NCBI GenBank assembly: GCA_016871725.1
Contig: VHCL01000013.1
Span: 1 to 40,534, forward strand
Origin: Verrucomicrobiota bacterium
Lineage (GTDB): Bacteria; Verrucomicrobiota; Verrucomicrobiia; Opitutales; UBA953
DNA: 40,534 nt
Direction of reading: 5' to 3'
Every line of letters starts with the position of its first letter. Position 1 is the first letter of the stretch. The position numbers and the translations under genes were made by a program. A model generated the notes under the pieces. The model did no database searches and was not told the DNA's origin. It saw only the letters and a list, made by a program, of their open reading frames with translations. Positions 1 through 10,504 of this stretch are shown in pieces.

Positions 1-1
1 G

Positions 2-3000
2 GGCGGTCTCCTGACCATCAGCGGCGACGCGGCCCTCGGCCACGCGGCCAACTCGGTCACCCTCGCCGCGAACGGCGCCACCGCCGCCACCGGCCTGAAC
101 GTCACCGGCACCTTCGCCACCGCCCGCCAGTTCAACCTCAACGCGGCGGCGAACTCGCTCGGCGTCCAGCTCGGCCGGACCCTGACGGTCTCCAATCCGT
201 TCGTCTTCTCGGCGGCCGGCAACAGCCTCGTCAAGCAGGGCGCGGGCGTCCTCGTCCTGCCCTCGGCCAACGCCGGCTGGACCGGCGGCCTGACCATCAA
301 CGGCGGCGTCGTCCGCCTGGGCGACGCCCTCGCGGCCGGCACCGGTCCGATCTCCATCGCGCCGACCTCGGCGGCCCGCGGCACGGCCCTCCAGCTCGTG
401 GGCGGCTTCGAGCTCACCAATGCGATCACCCTGCAGGGCACGGCGGCGCAGCTCCAGGGCGGCGTCGATTTCGGCGGCCAGCTGCAGAGCGTCAGCGGCG
501 TCAACACCGTCTCCGGCCTGATCACCCTGCCGTACGGCGGCGTGATCGGCGCCGACGCGGGCTCGACCCTGCGCATCTACGGCGGCATCCAGAACACCGT
601 CGGCAACAACACCCTGATGCTCGCCGCCAACGGCGACATCGTCCTCGGCAACACCGAGATGAGCTTCGGCGGCGCGACCCGCTTCAACTCCGTCGAGAAG
701 CTCGGCGCCGGCACCCTCCGCATCGAGTCCTCCAACGTCACCGAAGTCATCGACCAGAACACCAACGGCCTGCTCATCCGGCAGGGCACCGTGCTCGTCG
801 ACGCCAACGGTTCCTGGCGTTCCCGCGTCTTCCTGGACGTCGGCTCGACCCTCCGCCTGGACAACACCGCGGTCAACTTCGCCACGGGCCGCATGAGCAC
901 CACCGCGGGCTCCGTCTTCAAGAACATCACCTTCCGCGGCGGCTGGCTCGACATCCTCGGCGGCACCATGTCCGCGAACGCCACCGTCGAAGGCTTCCAG
1001 GACACCACGTTCGGCAAGGGCCTGAGCACGATCAGCCTCAAGCAGCAGAGCCTCGCCCTGCAGCCCACCAACCTCGTCTTCCGCGGCGCCGCCTGGGGTA
1101 ACAACGCCCCGACGCAGGGCACTTCCGCCCCGGGCGTCTCCATGGTGTTCCGCGGCGTCGGCCAGACCCCCGGTTCCGGCCGCGCCTCCGTCCAGTTCAC
1201 CGCCGCCCCGACGCTCTCCGGCGAGACCGGCGCGGCCGGCGTGCGCAACCGCGGCATCCTGCCGTGGGCCATCGTCGACATCAACTACTCCGGCGCGTTC
1301 GGCACGAACGTCTCCTTCGCGACCCTCGGTTCGGTGAACAACAACATCCGCTGGCTCGACGCCGCGGAATATGAGATCGACCCGACCGTCTTCGGCGGCG
1401 TCGCCCAGGGCGTCGTCACGAACTCCAACCTGCTGCTCACCGCGGCCAGCGCGGCCAACACGGCCGTCGCCGTCAACACGCAGCGCAACTCGCTGACCAT
1501 CGAGGGCGGCGCCGGCCTGGCGCTCGCCGACGGCGTGCAGTTCAGCCTCCGTTCCGGCGGCATCCTCGTCCGCCCCGGCAGCGTCTCCACGATCAGCGGC
1601 GGCGTCATCAACCAGGTCGCCGCCTCCACGGCCGGCCTCAACGTCTGGACCCTCGGCGACCTGACCATCTCGTCGGCCCTCGCCGGCGGCAACGGCGTCG
1701 GCAACGGCAGCCCCTCGCTCATCAAGGCAGGGGAGGGCACGCTCACGATCGCTCCGCCCCTCTCGGCCGTCAACGGCCTCGGCGCGCTCGGCACGAACAC
1801 CATGAGCGGCCTGTTCATGCTGAACCAGGGCACCGTCAGGCTCGGCAGCCTGAACGCCATCCTGGCCAACAACTACTTCTCGGCCATCGGCGGCACGCTG
1901 GACCTCAACGGCAAGTCGCAGCTCTTCTTCGGCACCTTCACGGAGTCGACGATCACCAACCAAGGCACGAACATAACCAGCAGCAACGGACTCGGCCACC
2001 TGCTCATCAACGCCGACAACAGCGGCCGCCAGTTCGCGGCCCGGGTCACCGGCAACGTCAGCTTCACCCGTTCGGGCCTGAACACCCTCAATCTCTGGGG
2101 CGTCAACAGCCACACCGGCGTCACCACGATCACCGGCGGCAACACCGTCATGTACGGTGACGCGGCGTTCACGGCGACCAGCGCCCTGGACATCAGCTAC
2201 GGCAACCTCTACCTCGACAACGACAACAGCCTCCGCGCCAGCGCCGACCGCATCAACGACGCGGCGGTCGTCAACCTCCGCCAGGGCTACCTCGAGCTCC
2301 GCGGCCGCGACCAGACGGCCGTCAGCGAGGCCGTCGGCACCGTCAACCTGCTCGAAGGCAACTCGTTCCTGTACAACCTCGCCAACGGCAACGGCGGCAC
2401 GGTCACCCTCACGCTCGGCAACCTCGTCCGCAACGTCCGCGGCGGCACGGTGAACTTCTCCTCCGGCGGCAGCCCGAACCGGATCATGCTGACGCAGCTC
2501 AACGGCAGCCCCGCCACCGCCGCCTCGGTCCTCGTCAACGGGATGCTCGGCGCCTGGGCGGTCAGCGGCCTGAACGCCAACGGCAACTCCCACTTCGCGT
2601 CCTACTCCGACACGCTCGGCGTCGGCTCGCTCGGCGCCGCCGGCTTCCCGGCCTACGCCAACGTCACCTCCGACGCGAACACCCTCGTCGCGCCGGCGGC
2701 CACGGCCAACATCAACCTCAACACCGCGGGCGCCAACGTCCCGGTCGCGAACGACCTGACCATCAACTCGCTGCGCTTCGGCGACCAGACGACGATGCAG
2801 GTCAACATCGCGGCGGGCAAGACGCTCACCGTCGCCTCGGGCGGCATCCTCTTCGCCGGCACGGGCACCAACTCCCATTACCTCCAGGGCGGCACCGTCA
2901 CCACGACCGCTCCCGAGCTCGTCTTCCACTCGGTCGGCGGCGGCTGGCAGGTCGTCCGTTCCGTGCTCGCCGGTACCGGCGTGACCCTGGTGAAGTCGGG

Positions 3001-6000
3001 TAACGGCCCGGTCTTCGTCGAGAACGTGATCAACACCTACGACGGCGGCACGGTGGTCAACCAAGGCTGGCTCGGCATCAACGCCAATTCCAACATCCCG
3101 CTGGCGGCCGACGTCACCAAGGGCCTCGTGATCAACGGCGCCCAGGTCGAGACCTACGGCGCGGGCGTCATCGCCGCGGGCAACGAAGTGACCCTGAGCG
3201 GTCCGGCCCAGCTCCGCTACTTCGGCGACAACACCGTCGCCAAGCTGACCATCGACAACGTGGGCTCCAACGGCACGGGACTCGTCCGCACCTTCGCGGC
3301 CAACCAGCAGAACGGCGCGGGCTCCCGCGGCGTGCTGACCATCGGTGCGGGCGGCCTCTGGGCCACCTCGGCGAACGTGACGACCTTGCCTTTCATCGAA
3401 GGCCGCGTCGATTTCGGCGCCACCGCCAACTTCGTGAACGTCGCGCCGATCTCGGTGGGCGGCTTCGCCGACGTCGATCCGCTCCGTCCGACGCTGGCCC
3501 TCCAGGCGATCGTCGGCTCGGCCGGCGGCATCACCAAGAACGGCAACGGCGTGCTTGATTTCCGCGCCCAGTCGTTCTTCGGCTCCGACTTCACCGTCGC
3601 GGCGGGCGGCATCCGCACCGGCGTGACCAACGCCGGCTCCCGTCTCTCGACCCTCGTCCTGAACGCGGGCACCCGCTTCGACCTCAACAACCTGAACACC
3701 ACCTGGGGCGGCCTGTCCGGCTCCGGCGACGTCTTCAGCGCGCTCGGCACGCCGACCCTCAGCGTCGGCTTCAACAACGCGGACACGACCTTCTCCGGCC
3801 GCTTCATGCGGTTCAACGACGCCGCCTTCCCGCAGATCAACAAGATCGGCACGGGCACGCTGACCCTCACCGGCGCCCAGCCGTCGACGGGTTCGTACGG
3901 CTCGATCTCGGTGAGCGGCGGCACGCTGGCCTACGCGGGCGCGAACGGTTCGGCCTTCGTCACGACGAGCGCCGCCAACAGCGTCTTCAACGTCAACGCG
4001 GGCGGCACCCTGCTGCTCGACAACGCCGGCGGCAACCGGAACAACCGTCTCGGCGCCGCCCTCGGCGGCACCGTCAACCTCCAGGGCGGCGTCCTCTCCG
4101 TCCTCGGCTCGGCCGCCGCTTCCACGACGGAGAACCTGGCCTTCCTGTCCGTGCTGAACGGCGGCGGTCGCCTGGAACTCCGTCCCGACGCCGCGCAGTC
4201 CCTCGCCCTCGCCGCGGGCGTGCTCTCCGCCGCCTCCCCGACGGGTTCCCTCGTCGTGGCCGGCGTGAGCCGCTTCCCGGGCGCGGGCCTCGCCAACGTC
4301 TCCGTGACCACCCCGAACTTCTCGGGCACCCAGGGCGGCGGCACGAACGGCACCGCGACCATGTCGGTCCGCGGCGACATCCTCGTCGCCGAGACCGCCA
4401 CCGGCGCCGGCGCCGGCTTCCTGACCGTGGATTCGTCCACGGGCCTGGTGCGCGCCCTCGACGCCGTCAACGAGACCTTCCTCCTCGAGAACACGATGGG
4501 GGCCGGCTTCAACGCCCGCCTGGCCGGCGCCCGGACGCTCACCGCTCCGACCACGGTCAACACCCTGACCAGCTCGGGCACGGCTTCCGTCGCCTCCGGC
4601 CTGGCCGCGGACGTCTTCGGCAAGTACGGTCCGTCCGGCGACCTGCTCTCGCTCTCCCTCGCCAACGCCGCGGGCATGCTCGTCCTCGACGGCACCACGA
4701 CCTTCGACATGGGCACGCTCGTCGGTCCCGCCGCCGGCGCCGCCTACTTCCACGTCCTGCCGGGCGCCACGCTCAACGTGAACGCTTCGCTGATCCCGGC
4801 CGCCACGGGCGGCTTCGTCCTCGACAACGGCGGCACGATGGTGCTCGGGGCGATCACCGGCGCCTTCACCGGCACCGTCGCGATCAACAACGGCACCCTG
4901 CGCCTCGCTTCGGGCCTGGACAACACGCTCGCCATCTCGGCGTCCGCCGGCGCCATCGGCCTGCCGTTCGTCGCCTTGAACGGTCCGAACGCGGTGCTCG
5001 ACATCGGCGCCCGCAACCAGGCCGTCCGCGGCCTGTCGAGCTCCAACCCGCTGCCCGGCATGGGCGGCACGGTCACCGGCCTCGCCGGCTCGGTCTTCTC
5101 GACCCAGGACAACAGCACCTTCGGCGGTCGTCTGACCGGCGGCCTCAGCTTCGTCCGCGGCGGCAACACCACGACGACGCTCACCTCGGCCAGCGACTAT
5201 ACCGGCACGACCGTCGTCCGCGGCGGCACGCTCGAGCTCCGCGACGGCGGCGCCATCGCCAGCACGGCCGGCCTGCGCCTCGCGCAGGGCACGCTCACCT
5301 GGAACAACTTCGGCCTCAACGCCGTCGCCAGCCCGGTCCGTCTGGCTCCCTCCAACGCGGTCACCCTCGCCGGCGGCACGTTCACGGTCATCGGCGGCGG
5401 TTCCGCGGACAACGTGGTCAACCTCGACAGCATGACCGCCCAGCTCGGCGCCAACCTGCTGAATTCCAACCCGTACATCAGCATGGGCGCGACGAACCAG
5501 ATCACCATCGGGGACTTCGTCCTCGGCGGCGGCGGCGCCCGTCCGACGGTCAACTTCAACGGCTGGACGACGCTCAACAGCGGCGGCACCAACACCCTCG
5601 GCAGCCCCGGCCTGACGGCCTCGTCGACCCTCAAGCTGACCAAGCTCAACGGCGTCACCTTCAACGCCGCCAGCATGACCCTGACCAACGGCATCATCGG
5701 CGGCTGGGCGATCGCGGACGGCGCGACCTTCGCGACCTACTCCGACGTCTTCGGGATCTCGCAGATGGGCGCCGTCTACAACGGTTACACCGCGCCGGGC
5801 TTCACGGGCGGCGACATCTCCGTCGCCACGGTGGCCACCGGCAACTACTCCGAAGGCGCGGCGGCCCGCACGATCACCGGCGCGCGCGCGGCCAACAGCT
5901 GGCGCTTCCAGGTCGGCACCGGCGTCACCAACCAGGACATCACGCTCACCAACGCCCCGGTCACCCTCGGCGTCGGCATCGTGACGAACAACGGTAACAC

Positions 6001-9000
6001 CATCACCCTGCAGGGCGACGGCGCCGGCAGCTCACTCACCTCCGCGACGGGCGACCTGTACGTCTTCACCAACCAAGGCACGATGAACATCAACGCCCGC
6101 CTCACCGGCTCGATGAACTTCATCAAGTCGGGCGGCGGCACCCTCCGCCTGTCGACCCCGACCGCCCCGGTCTCGAACGACTTCGTCGGCACGACCTTCG
6201 TCAACCACGGCACGCTGAACCTCGGCGCCGCCGCCGGTTACGTCCTCGTCCCCGGCGACCTCGTGGTCACCGGCATGGCCTCGGCCACCAACACCTCGGT
6301 CGTCATGCAGACGAACGAAGGCCAGATCGCCGCGACGGCCAACGTCAGCCTCCTGGGCGGCGGCAACCTCACCCTGGTCGGCACGAACACGCTGCGCGCC
6401 GTGACCTTCGACAACGAAGGCGCGATGTCCAACCCGACGCTCGCCGTCGGCGCCTCCCTGATCCTGTCCGAGCCGAACGCCGTCACCGCCTCCAACCAGT
6501 CCACGGTCTCCGTGCCGGTCATCAGCGGCACCTCCCTGCAGTTCAGCAGCGCCAATCCGGTCCTCACCGTCAACGCCGGCCTGGCCGCGACGGGCCTGAC
6601 CATCAGCGCCCCGATCACGCAGAACGCGGCGATGCTCTCGCTCACCAAGTCCGGCGCCGGCCTCCTCGCCCTCAGCGGCCAGAGCACCTTCGCCTCCGAC
6701 TTCACCTTGGCGGCCGGCGCCCTCATGCTCGGCGCCAATTCCACGCCGGTCAGCGGCGCCGTCACCAGCGGCCCCGTCGGCCGCGGCGTCCTCCAGATCG
6801 GCGCGGGCACCTCGCTCCTCAGCGACGGCACCGTCCGCACCATCGCCAACCTCGTGAACGTCAACGGCGACTTCGCCTTCGGCGGACGCGGCGCCGGCGC
6901 CGGCGTCACGCTGGCCGGCAAGGTCAGCCTCGGCGCCGCCGCGCGCACGATCTCGGTCACCAACTACGGCGTCACGGCCACCCTCAACGGCGGCCTATCC
7001 ACGGACCTCACCGACCGGAGCATCGCCCTGACGAAGACCGGCAACGGCGTGCTCGTCCTGGGGTCCCCCTCGACCGGGGCCGACCTCAAGGGCGCTTCCG
7101 TCCGGGTCTCCGGCGGCGTGATCCGCTGGGCCGGCAACGACAGCCTCCCGGCCGACACCTTCCTCGTCGCCGGCACGGCCTCGGGCTTCGACCTCGCGGG
7201 CTTCAGCCAGACCACCCACCAGATCTCCGGCACGGGCTTCTTCACCAACTCCTCGCTGACCACCCCGAGCACGCTCACGGTCGGCGGCGATGACAGCTCG
7301 TTCACGTTCTCCGGCGCGCTCACCGACAACGCCGGCGGCGGCGGCGCGGCCCTCGGCCTCACCAAGGTCGGCACGGGCGTGCTGAGCTTCGGCGCGGTCA
7401 ACAACTACACCGGCCTGACCGACATCCAGGCCGGCCGCCTCGACATCACGAACATCGGCTCGTTCGGCCTCGGCATGGTCAACATCGCCGCGGGCGCGGA
7501 ACTGCGCATGGACCGCACCGGCACGCTCAACTTCCCGAACGAGCTGTCCGGCGCCGGCGACGTCCGCTCGGTCGGCGCGGGCACGACGATCCTCACCGCG
7601 GCGAACTCCGGCTTCAACGGACGTTTCCTCGTGGACAACGGCGTCCTCCAGGTGGGCAACGGCACGCAGCTCGGCGATACCGGCGACCTGGGCTCGGCCC
7701 AGCAGGTCATCGTGACGCTGCCCGGTCAGCTGCGCTTCAACTACTCCGTCGACTACAGCCTCTTCCGCGTCATCCGCGGCAACGGTACCGTCGTCCAGGA
7801 AAGCACCAAGGTGCTCAGCATGGGTGGCACCTACGGTGGCAATCCGTTCGCAGGCCGCGTCCAGGTCAACAACGGCACGATCGAGGTCAACGCGCAGGGC
7901 ATCCTGGCGGCCTCGACCGGCATCATCGTCAACCGCGGCAACTACTTCGACCTGGTCGCGAACCAGGTGCAGCCCGGCTCCTTCTTCAAGGTCACCGGCA
8001 ACGATGCGGTCGGCACGCCCTCCTACGGCGTCCCGATGACCTTGAACGGCGGAACCGCCGACGTCCGTACGTTCAGCGCCTACCTCGGGCTCGTGACGCT
8101 CAACGGCGGCGACCTCACCAGCGACACCGTCACCCAGCTGGATCCGCTCCTCACGCCGACCCCGTCTCCGTCGTGGGTGCTGCTGGGCAACGTCGTGGCG
8201 ACCGACGACTCCACCATCTCGGCCGAGTTCGTCGACTTCGGCGGCGCCAGCGCTTCCCGCGACTTCAACGTGTCGGCCGGCAAGAAGCTGACCATCAGCG
8301 GTTCGTTCGGCGACCGCGGCGCGGCCGTGGCCAGCTACTCGAAGTCCGGCGCCGGCACGCTCGAGCTCACCGGCTCGGCGAAGACCAACTCCGGCACGGT
8401 CACCCTCAACGGCGGCTTCCTCAAGTTCGCCGACGCCGCCCAGCTCGGCCTGTCCTCCGCGGCGGTCCACGGCAACCTGGTGTTCGCCGGCGGCTCGGTC
8501 GAGTACACCGGCGCCGGCTCGTTCGGCCGTAACTTCCTCGTGAAGGACGGCGGCGCGGGCTTCCACGCCACCAGCGGCGCCAATCCGCTGCTCATCAACG
8601 GCCTCGACCAGATCGACTTCGACGACGCGGCTCCGCTCAGCGCCCGTGCGCTGACCCTCTCGGGCACCAGCACGCTGGCCAACACCTACAACGGCGACCT
8701 GCTCGACAACGCCGACGCGGCGCGCGCCTTCTCGGCGGTCGTCAAGAACGGCGTGGGTCAGTGGATCGTCGACGGCGCGGGCGCCACGCTCGCTCCGGAC
8801 GCGGAAGTGAACGTCAACGGCGGCGTCCTCGGCTTCTACATGAACGCCCTGGGCACCACCGCCAGCACCGGCGGCATCAACCTGGCGAACAACGCGACGC
8901 TGCGCTGGGAAGCCACGAACAACCAGGACCTCGGCGCCCGCCTGCGGGTGGTCGACGGCGCCACGGCCACCATCCAGGTCGAGAACAACACGACCTTCAA

Positions 9001-9856
9001 CGGCGGCCTCGACTTCGCGGCCGGCGCCAACACCGGCACGGGCGCCCTCGTCAAGACCGGCGCGGGCAACCTCGTCCTCGCGGGCGCGGCCGGCACGTTC
9101 TCCGGCGGTCTCACGGTCGCCCAAGGCACCGTGACGGTCAACCAGACCGGCGCCCTCGGCACCGGCACGGCGACGATCGGCTCCGGCGCGACCATGGTCG
9201 TGAACAACGCGGTCACCAACAACATCGTGGTGTCCGCCGCGGGCGCGGCTCCGGCCGGCGGCCAGCTGGTCGCTGCGGCCTCCGTGGGCAACGTGACCGT
9301 CGGTTCCGGCGCCACCATCGGCCGCGGCCAGACCCTCGGCGCCTTCACGGCGACGGGCATGACCCTCGCGGGCGGTTCGCGTCTCGAGTTCAAGATCTGG
9401 GACATCAACACCCAGTCGGCGGGCGTCGGCTACGACCAGTACGCCTTCGGCAACCTCGACCTCAGCGGCGCCTCGGTGTCCAACAAAGTCGTGATCAAGC
9501 TGATCTCGATGTCCACCGCGTCGACCCTCGGCGCGGCCGGCAACCTGTCGCTCCTGCAGGGCGCCGCGGGCATCCAGACCTTCAGCTTCGGTTCGTTCAA
9601 CACGGCCGGCCTGAACCTCGGCGCCAACAACAGCGCCAACATCAGCGACCTGTTCACGTTCGACACCAGCCAGTTCACCTACACGGGTGGCACGGCCTCG
9701 GCGGCGAGCCTCTGGGCGATCGACTTCAACACCAACAGCGGCGCCATCACGCTGACCGCGGTGCCGGAGCCTTCGACCTACGGTCTGGGCCTCGGCGCCC
9801 TGGCCCTCGCGGCCGCGGCGATCCGCCGCCGCAAGCGGCAGGAGAAGAGGGCCTGA
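2..9856 (+). CDS. giant autotransporter-type beta-strand-repeat protein with PEP-CTERM tail (5' end outside window)
   Basis: The frame is open from base 2 to the TGA at 9854-9856 (3284 residues visible), so the start lies upstream; an internal GTG at 398 is not a credible start because the same repeat-type sequence continues before it. The protein is a long series of Gly/Asn/Thr/Ser-rich beta-strand repeats of the passenger-associated (autotransporter-associated beta strand) kind, with recurring phrases such as KTGAGNLVLAG, GGTLELRDGG and NNYTGLT. I saw no cysteine in the visible sequence. The C-terminus is a canonical PEP-CTERM signal: VPEPSTYGLG, a hydrophobic Leu/Ala helix, then IRRRKRQEKRA. 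By family knowledge such proteins are exported, processed by exosortase and kept at the cell surface or in extracellular polymer. A segment with a GAWAV...FASYSD...LGAAGF pattern (bases ~2540-2660) recurs in diverged form at ~5690-5790, pointing to internal duplication. Substrate or partner is unknown. Confidence 0.93.
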   Translation, partial: GGLLTISGDAALGHAANSVTLAANGATAATGLNVTGTFATARQFNLNAAANSLGVQLGRTLTVSNPFVFSAAGNSLVKQGAGVLVLPSANAGWTGGLTINGGVVRLGDALAAGTGPISIAPTSAARGTALQLVGGFELTNAITLQGTAAQLQGGVDFGGQLQSVSGVNTVSGLITLPYGGVIGADAGSTLRIYGGIQNTVGNNTLMLAANGDIVLGNTEMSFGGATRFNSVEKLGAGTLRIESSNVTEVIDQNTNGLLIRQGTVLVDANGSWRSRVFLDVGSTLRLDNTAVNFATGRMSTTAGSVFKNITFRGGWLDILGGTMSANATVEGFQDTTFGKGLSTISLKQQSLALQPTNLVFRGAAWGNNAPTQGTSAPGVSMVFRGVGQTPGSGRASVQFTAAPTLSGETGAAGVRNRGILPWAIVDINYSGAFGTNVSFATLGSVNNNIRWLDAAEYEIDPTVFGGVAQGVVTNSNLLLTAASAANTAVAVNTQRNSLTIEGGAGLALADGVQFSLRSGGILVRPGSVSTISGGVINQVAASTAGLNVWTLGDLTISSALAGGNGVGNGSPSLIKAGEGTLTIAPPLSAVNGLGALGTNTMSGLFMLNQGTVRLGSLNAILANNYFSAIGGTLDLNGKSQLFFGTFTESTITNQGTNITSSNGLGHLLINADNSGRQFAARVTGNVSFTRSGLNTLNLWGVNSHTGVTTITGGNTVMYGDAAFTATSALDISYGNLYLDNDNSLRASADRINDAAVVNLRQGYLELRGRDQTAVSEAVGTVNLLEGNSFLYNLANGNGGTVTLTLGNLVRNVRGGTVNFSSGGSPNRIMLTQLNGSPATAASVLVNGMLGAWAVSGLNANGNSHFASYSDTLGVGSLGAAGFPAYANVTSDANTLVAPAATANINLNTAGANVPVANDLTINSLRFGDQTTMQVNIAAGKTLTVASGGILFAGTGTNSHYLQGGTVTTTAPELVFHSVGGGWQVVRSVLAGTGVTLVKSGNGPVFVENVINTYDGGTVVNQGWLGINANSNIPLAADVTKGLVINGAQVETYGAGVIAAGNEVTLSGPAQLRYFGDNTVAKLTIDNVGSNGTGLVRTFAANQQNGAGSRGVLTIGAGGLWATSANVTTLPFIEGRVDFGATANFVNVAPISVGGFADVDPLRPTLALQAIVGSAGGITKNGNGVLDFRAQSFFGSDFTVAAGGIRTGVTNAGSRLSTLVLNAGTRFDLNNLNTTWGGLSGSGDVFSALGTPTLSVGFNNADTTFSGRFMRFNDAAFPQINKIGTGTLTLTGAQPSTGSYGSISVSGGTLAYAGANGSAFVTTSAANSVFNVNAGGTLLLDNAGGNRNNRLGAALGGTVNLQGGVLSVLGSAAASTTENLAFLSVLNGGGRLELRPDAAQSLALAAGVLSAASPTGSLVVAGVSRFPGAGLANVSVTTPNFSGTQGGGTNGTATMSVRGDILVAETATGAGAGFLTVDSSTGLVRALDAVNETFLLENTMGAGFNARLAGARTLTAPTTVNTLTSSGTASVASGLAADVFGKYGPSGDLLSLSLANAAGMLVLDGTTTFDMGTLVGPAAGAAYFHVLPGATLNVNASLIPAATGGFVLDNGGTMVLGAITGAFTGTVAINNGTLRLASGLDNTLAISASAGAIGLPFVALNGPNAVLDIGARNQAVRGLSSSNPLPGMGGTVTGLAGSVFSTQDNSTFGGRLTGGLSFVRGGNTTTTLTSASDYTGTTVVRGGTLELRDGGAIASTAGLRLAQGTLTWNNFGLNAVASPVRLAPSNAVTLAGGTFTVIGGGSADNVVNLDSMTAQLGANLLNSNPYISMGATNQITIGDFVLGGGGARPTVNFNGWTTLNSGGTNTLGSPGLTASSTLKLTKLNGVTFNAASMTLTNGIIGGWAIADGATFATYSDVFGISQMGAVYNGYTAPGFTGGDISVATVATGNYSEGAAARTITGARAANSWRFQVGTGVTNQDITLTNAPVTLGVGIVTNNGNTITLQGDGAGSSLTSATGDLYVFTNQGTMNINARLTGSMNFIKSGGGTLRLSTPTAPVSNDFVGTTFVNHGTLNLGAAAGYVLVPGDLVVTGMASATNTSVVMQTNEGQIAATANVSLLGGGNLTLVGTNTLRAVTFDNEGAMSNPTLAVGASLILSEPNAVTASNQSTVSVPVISGTSLQFSSANPVLTVNAGLAATGLTISAPITQNAAMLSLTKSGAGLLALSGQSTFASDFTLAAGALMLGANSTPVSGAVTSGPVGRGVLQIGAGTSLLSDGTVRTIANLVNVNGDFAFGGRGAGAGVTLAGKVSLGAAARTISVTNYGVTATLNGGLSTDLTDRSIALTKTGNGVLVLGSPSTGADLKGASVRVSGGVIRWAGNDSLPADTFLVAGTASGFDLAGFSQTTHQISGTGFFTNSSLTTPSTLTVGGDDSSFTFSGALTDNAGGGGAALGLTKVGTGVLSFGAVNNYTGLTDIQAGRLDITNIGSFGLGMVNIAAGAELRMDRTGTLNFPNELSGAGDVRSVGAGTTILTAANSGFNGRFLVDNGVLQVGNGTQLGDTGDLGSAQQVIVTLPGQLRFNYSVDYSLFRVIRGNGTVVQESTKVLSMGGTYGGNPFAGRVQVNNGTIEVNAQGILAASTGIIVNRGNYFDLVANQVQPGSFFKVTGNDAVGTPSYGVPMTLNGGTADVRTFSAYLGLVTLNGGDLTSDTVTQLDPLLTPTPSPSWVLLGNVVATDDSTISAEFVDFGGASASRDFNVSAGKKLTISGSFGDRGAAVASYSKSGAGTLELTGSAKTNSGTVTLNGGFLKFADAAQLGLSSAAVHGNLVFAGGSVEYTGAGSFGRNFLVKDGGAGFHATSGANPLLINGLDQIDFDDAAPLSARALTLSGTSTLANTYNGDLLDNADAARAFSAVVKNGVGQWIVDGAGATLAPDAEVNVNGGVLGFYMNALGTTASTGGINLANNATLRWEATNNQDLGARLRVVDGATATIQVENNTTFNGGLDFAAGANTGTGALVKTGAGNLVLAGAAGTFSGGLTVAQGTVTVNQTGALGTGTATIGSGATMVVNNAVTNNIVVSAAGAAPAGGQLVAAASVGNVTVGSGATIGRGQTLGAFTATGMTLAGGSRLEFKIWDINTQSAGVGYDQYAFGNLDLSGASVSNKVVIKLISMSTASTLGAAGNLSLLQGAAGIQTFSFGSFNTAGLNLGANNSANISDLFTFDTSQFTYTGGTASAASLWAIDFNTNSGAITLTAVPEPSTYGLGLGALALAAAAIRRRKRQEKRA

Positions 9857-9882
9857 GGACACGAGGGCTCGAGGATAGGGAA

Positions 9883-9906
9883 GGGCGGCTTCGGCCGCCC
9901 TTTTTT
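9883..9906 (+). terminator. rho-independent terminator of the PEP-CTERM gene
   Basis: A 7-bp perfect GC stem (GGGCGGC, loop TTCG, GCCGCCC) is followed at once by six T residues, 26 nt after the stop codon. This is a textbook intrinsic terminator in the orientation of the preceding gene. Confidence 0.93.
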
Positions 9907-10504
9907 GTGCCTGGGTGAGAGTATGGAGTATCGAGTATGGAGTATCGGGGGAGTGTTTGCCTTGGGGTAGGGTTGAGCGCCCTCGCTCGACCGCCCGGCC
10001 GCCGAAGGGCGGCCGAAGGTAGGGGTGTGGCTTCGCCGCGCCCTCCGCAGCAGAGGTCACGATGAAACGTGCCCCTACCTGGGTTCGCCCAGCGGCGAAC
10101 GGCTGACCGGGGGCGGTCAGCCCTACCCAAGACTGGTATCGGCGGTTGGCGTTAAGCGATTGGCGGTTGGGAGCACAGTCGAGCAAAGGGAAACCGGAGA
10201 CCGGATGATTGGCTGGGGTGCCCATTTCAGGTCTCGGGTCTCGGCCATCAGGCGCCTGGTCAGGTGTTCTGGTTCAGGTGCAGGTTCGGAAAATCTGCCA
10301 TCCGTCATCGATTCAGCCATCGCTCCATTTCGGGTGGCAGGCGGCAGCCGGCGGGACTGATCCATTCAGCCCTCCATTCGGTCCTCCACGCAGTGCTCAA
10401 TTCAGTCATCCGTCATCTGTCCTCGATTCAGCCCACTGTCCCAGCCTTTCCCATCCCCTCATTTCTCCCTTTCCCCGGCCTCTCCGCCTGGTAAGGTCTT
10501 TCCC
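9907..10504. repeat. intergenic mosaic repeat region R1 (modules A, B-like, C, E, F, G)
   Basis: No gene is seen here. Module map: A, tandem GGAGTATC/GAGTAT, 9917-9955; hairpin-rich B-like block 9960-10136, including GGCTGACC/GGTCAGCC at 10101-10122; C (GGCGGTTGG type) 10140-10175; E (GGGAAACCGGAGACCGGATG and its tail ending in TCTCGG) 10183-10290; F (ATTCAGTCCTCC type, degenerate 12-bp period) 10296-10435, interrupted by a G fragment near 10332-10352. C, E, F and G lie in the opposite orientation to A, so the region looks like a join of two oppositely oriented composites. A short purine stretch at ~10493-10497 (TAAGG) may serve as ribosome binding site for the following gene. Confidence 0.85.

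Noticed and set aside
6995-10225. 1076-codon open frame antisense to the PEP-CTERM gene
   Set aside because: It is low-complexity Arg/Gly/Ala/Val-rich, crosses the terminator and repeat region, and lies opposite a gene with clear repeats and a PEP-CTERM tail. High GC explains the lack of stops.
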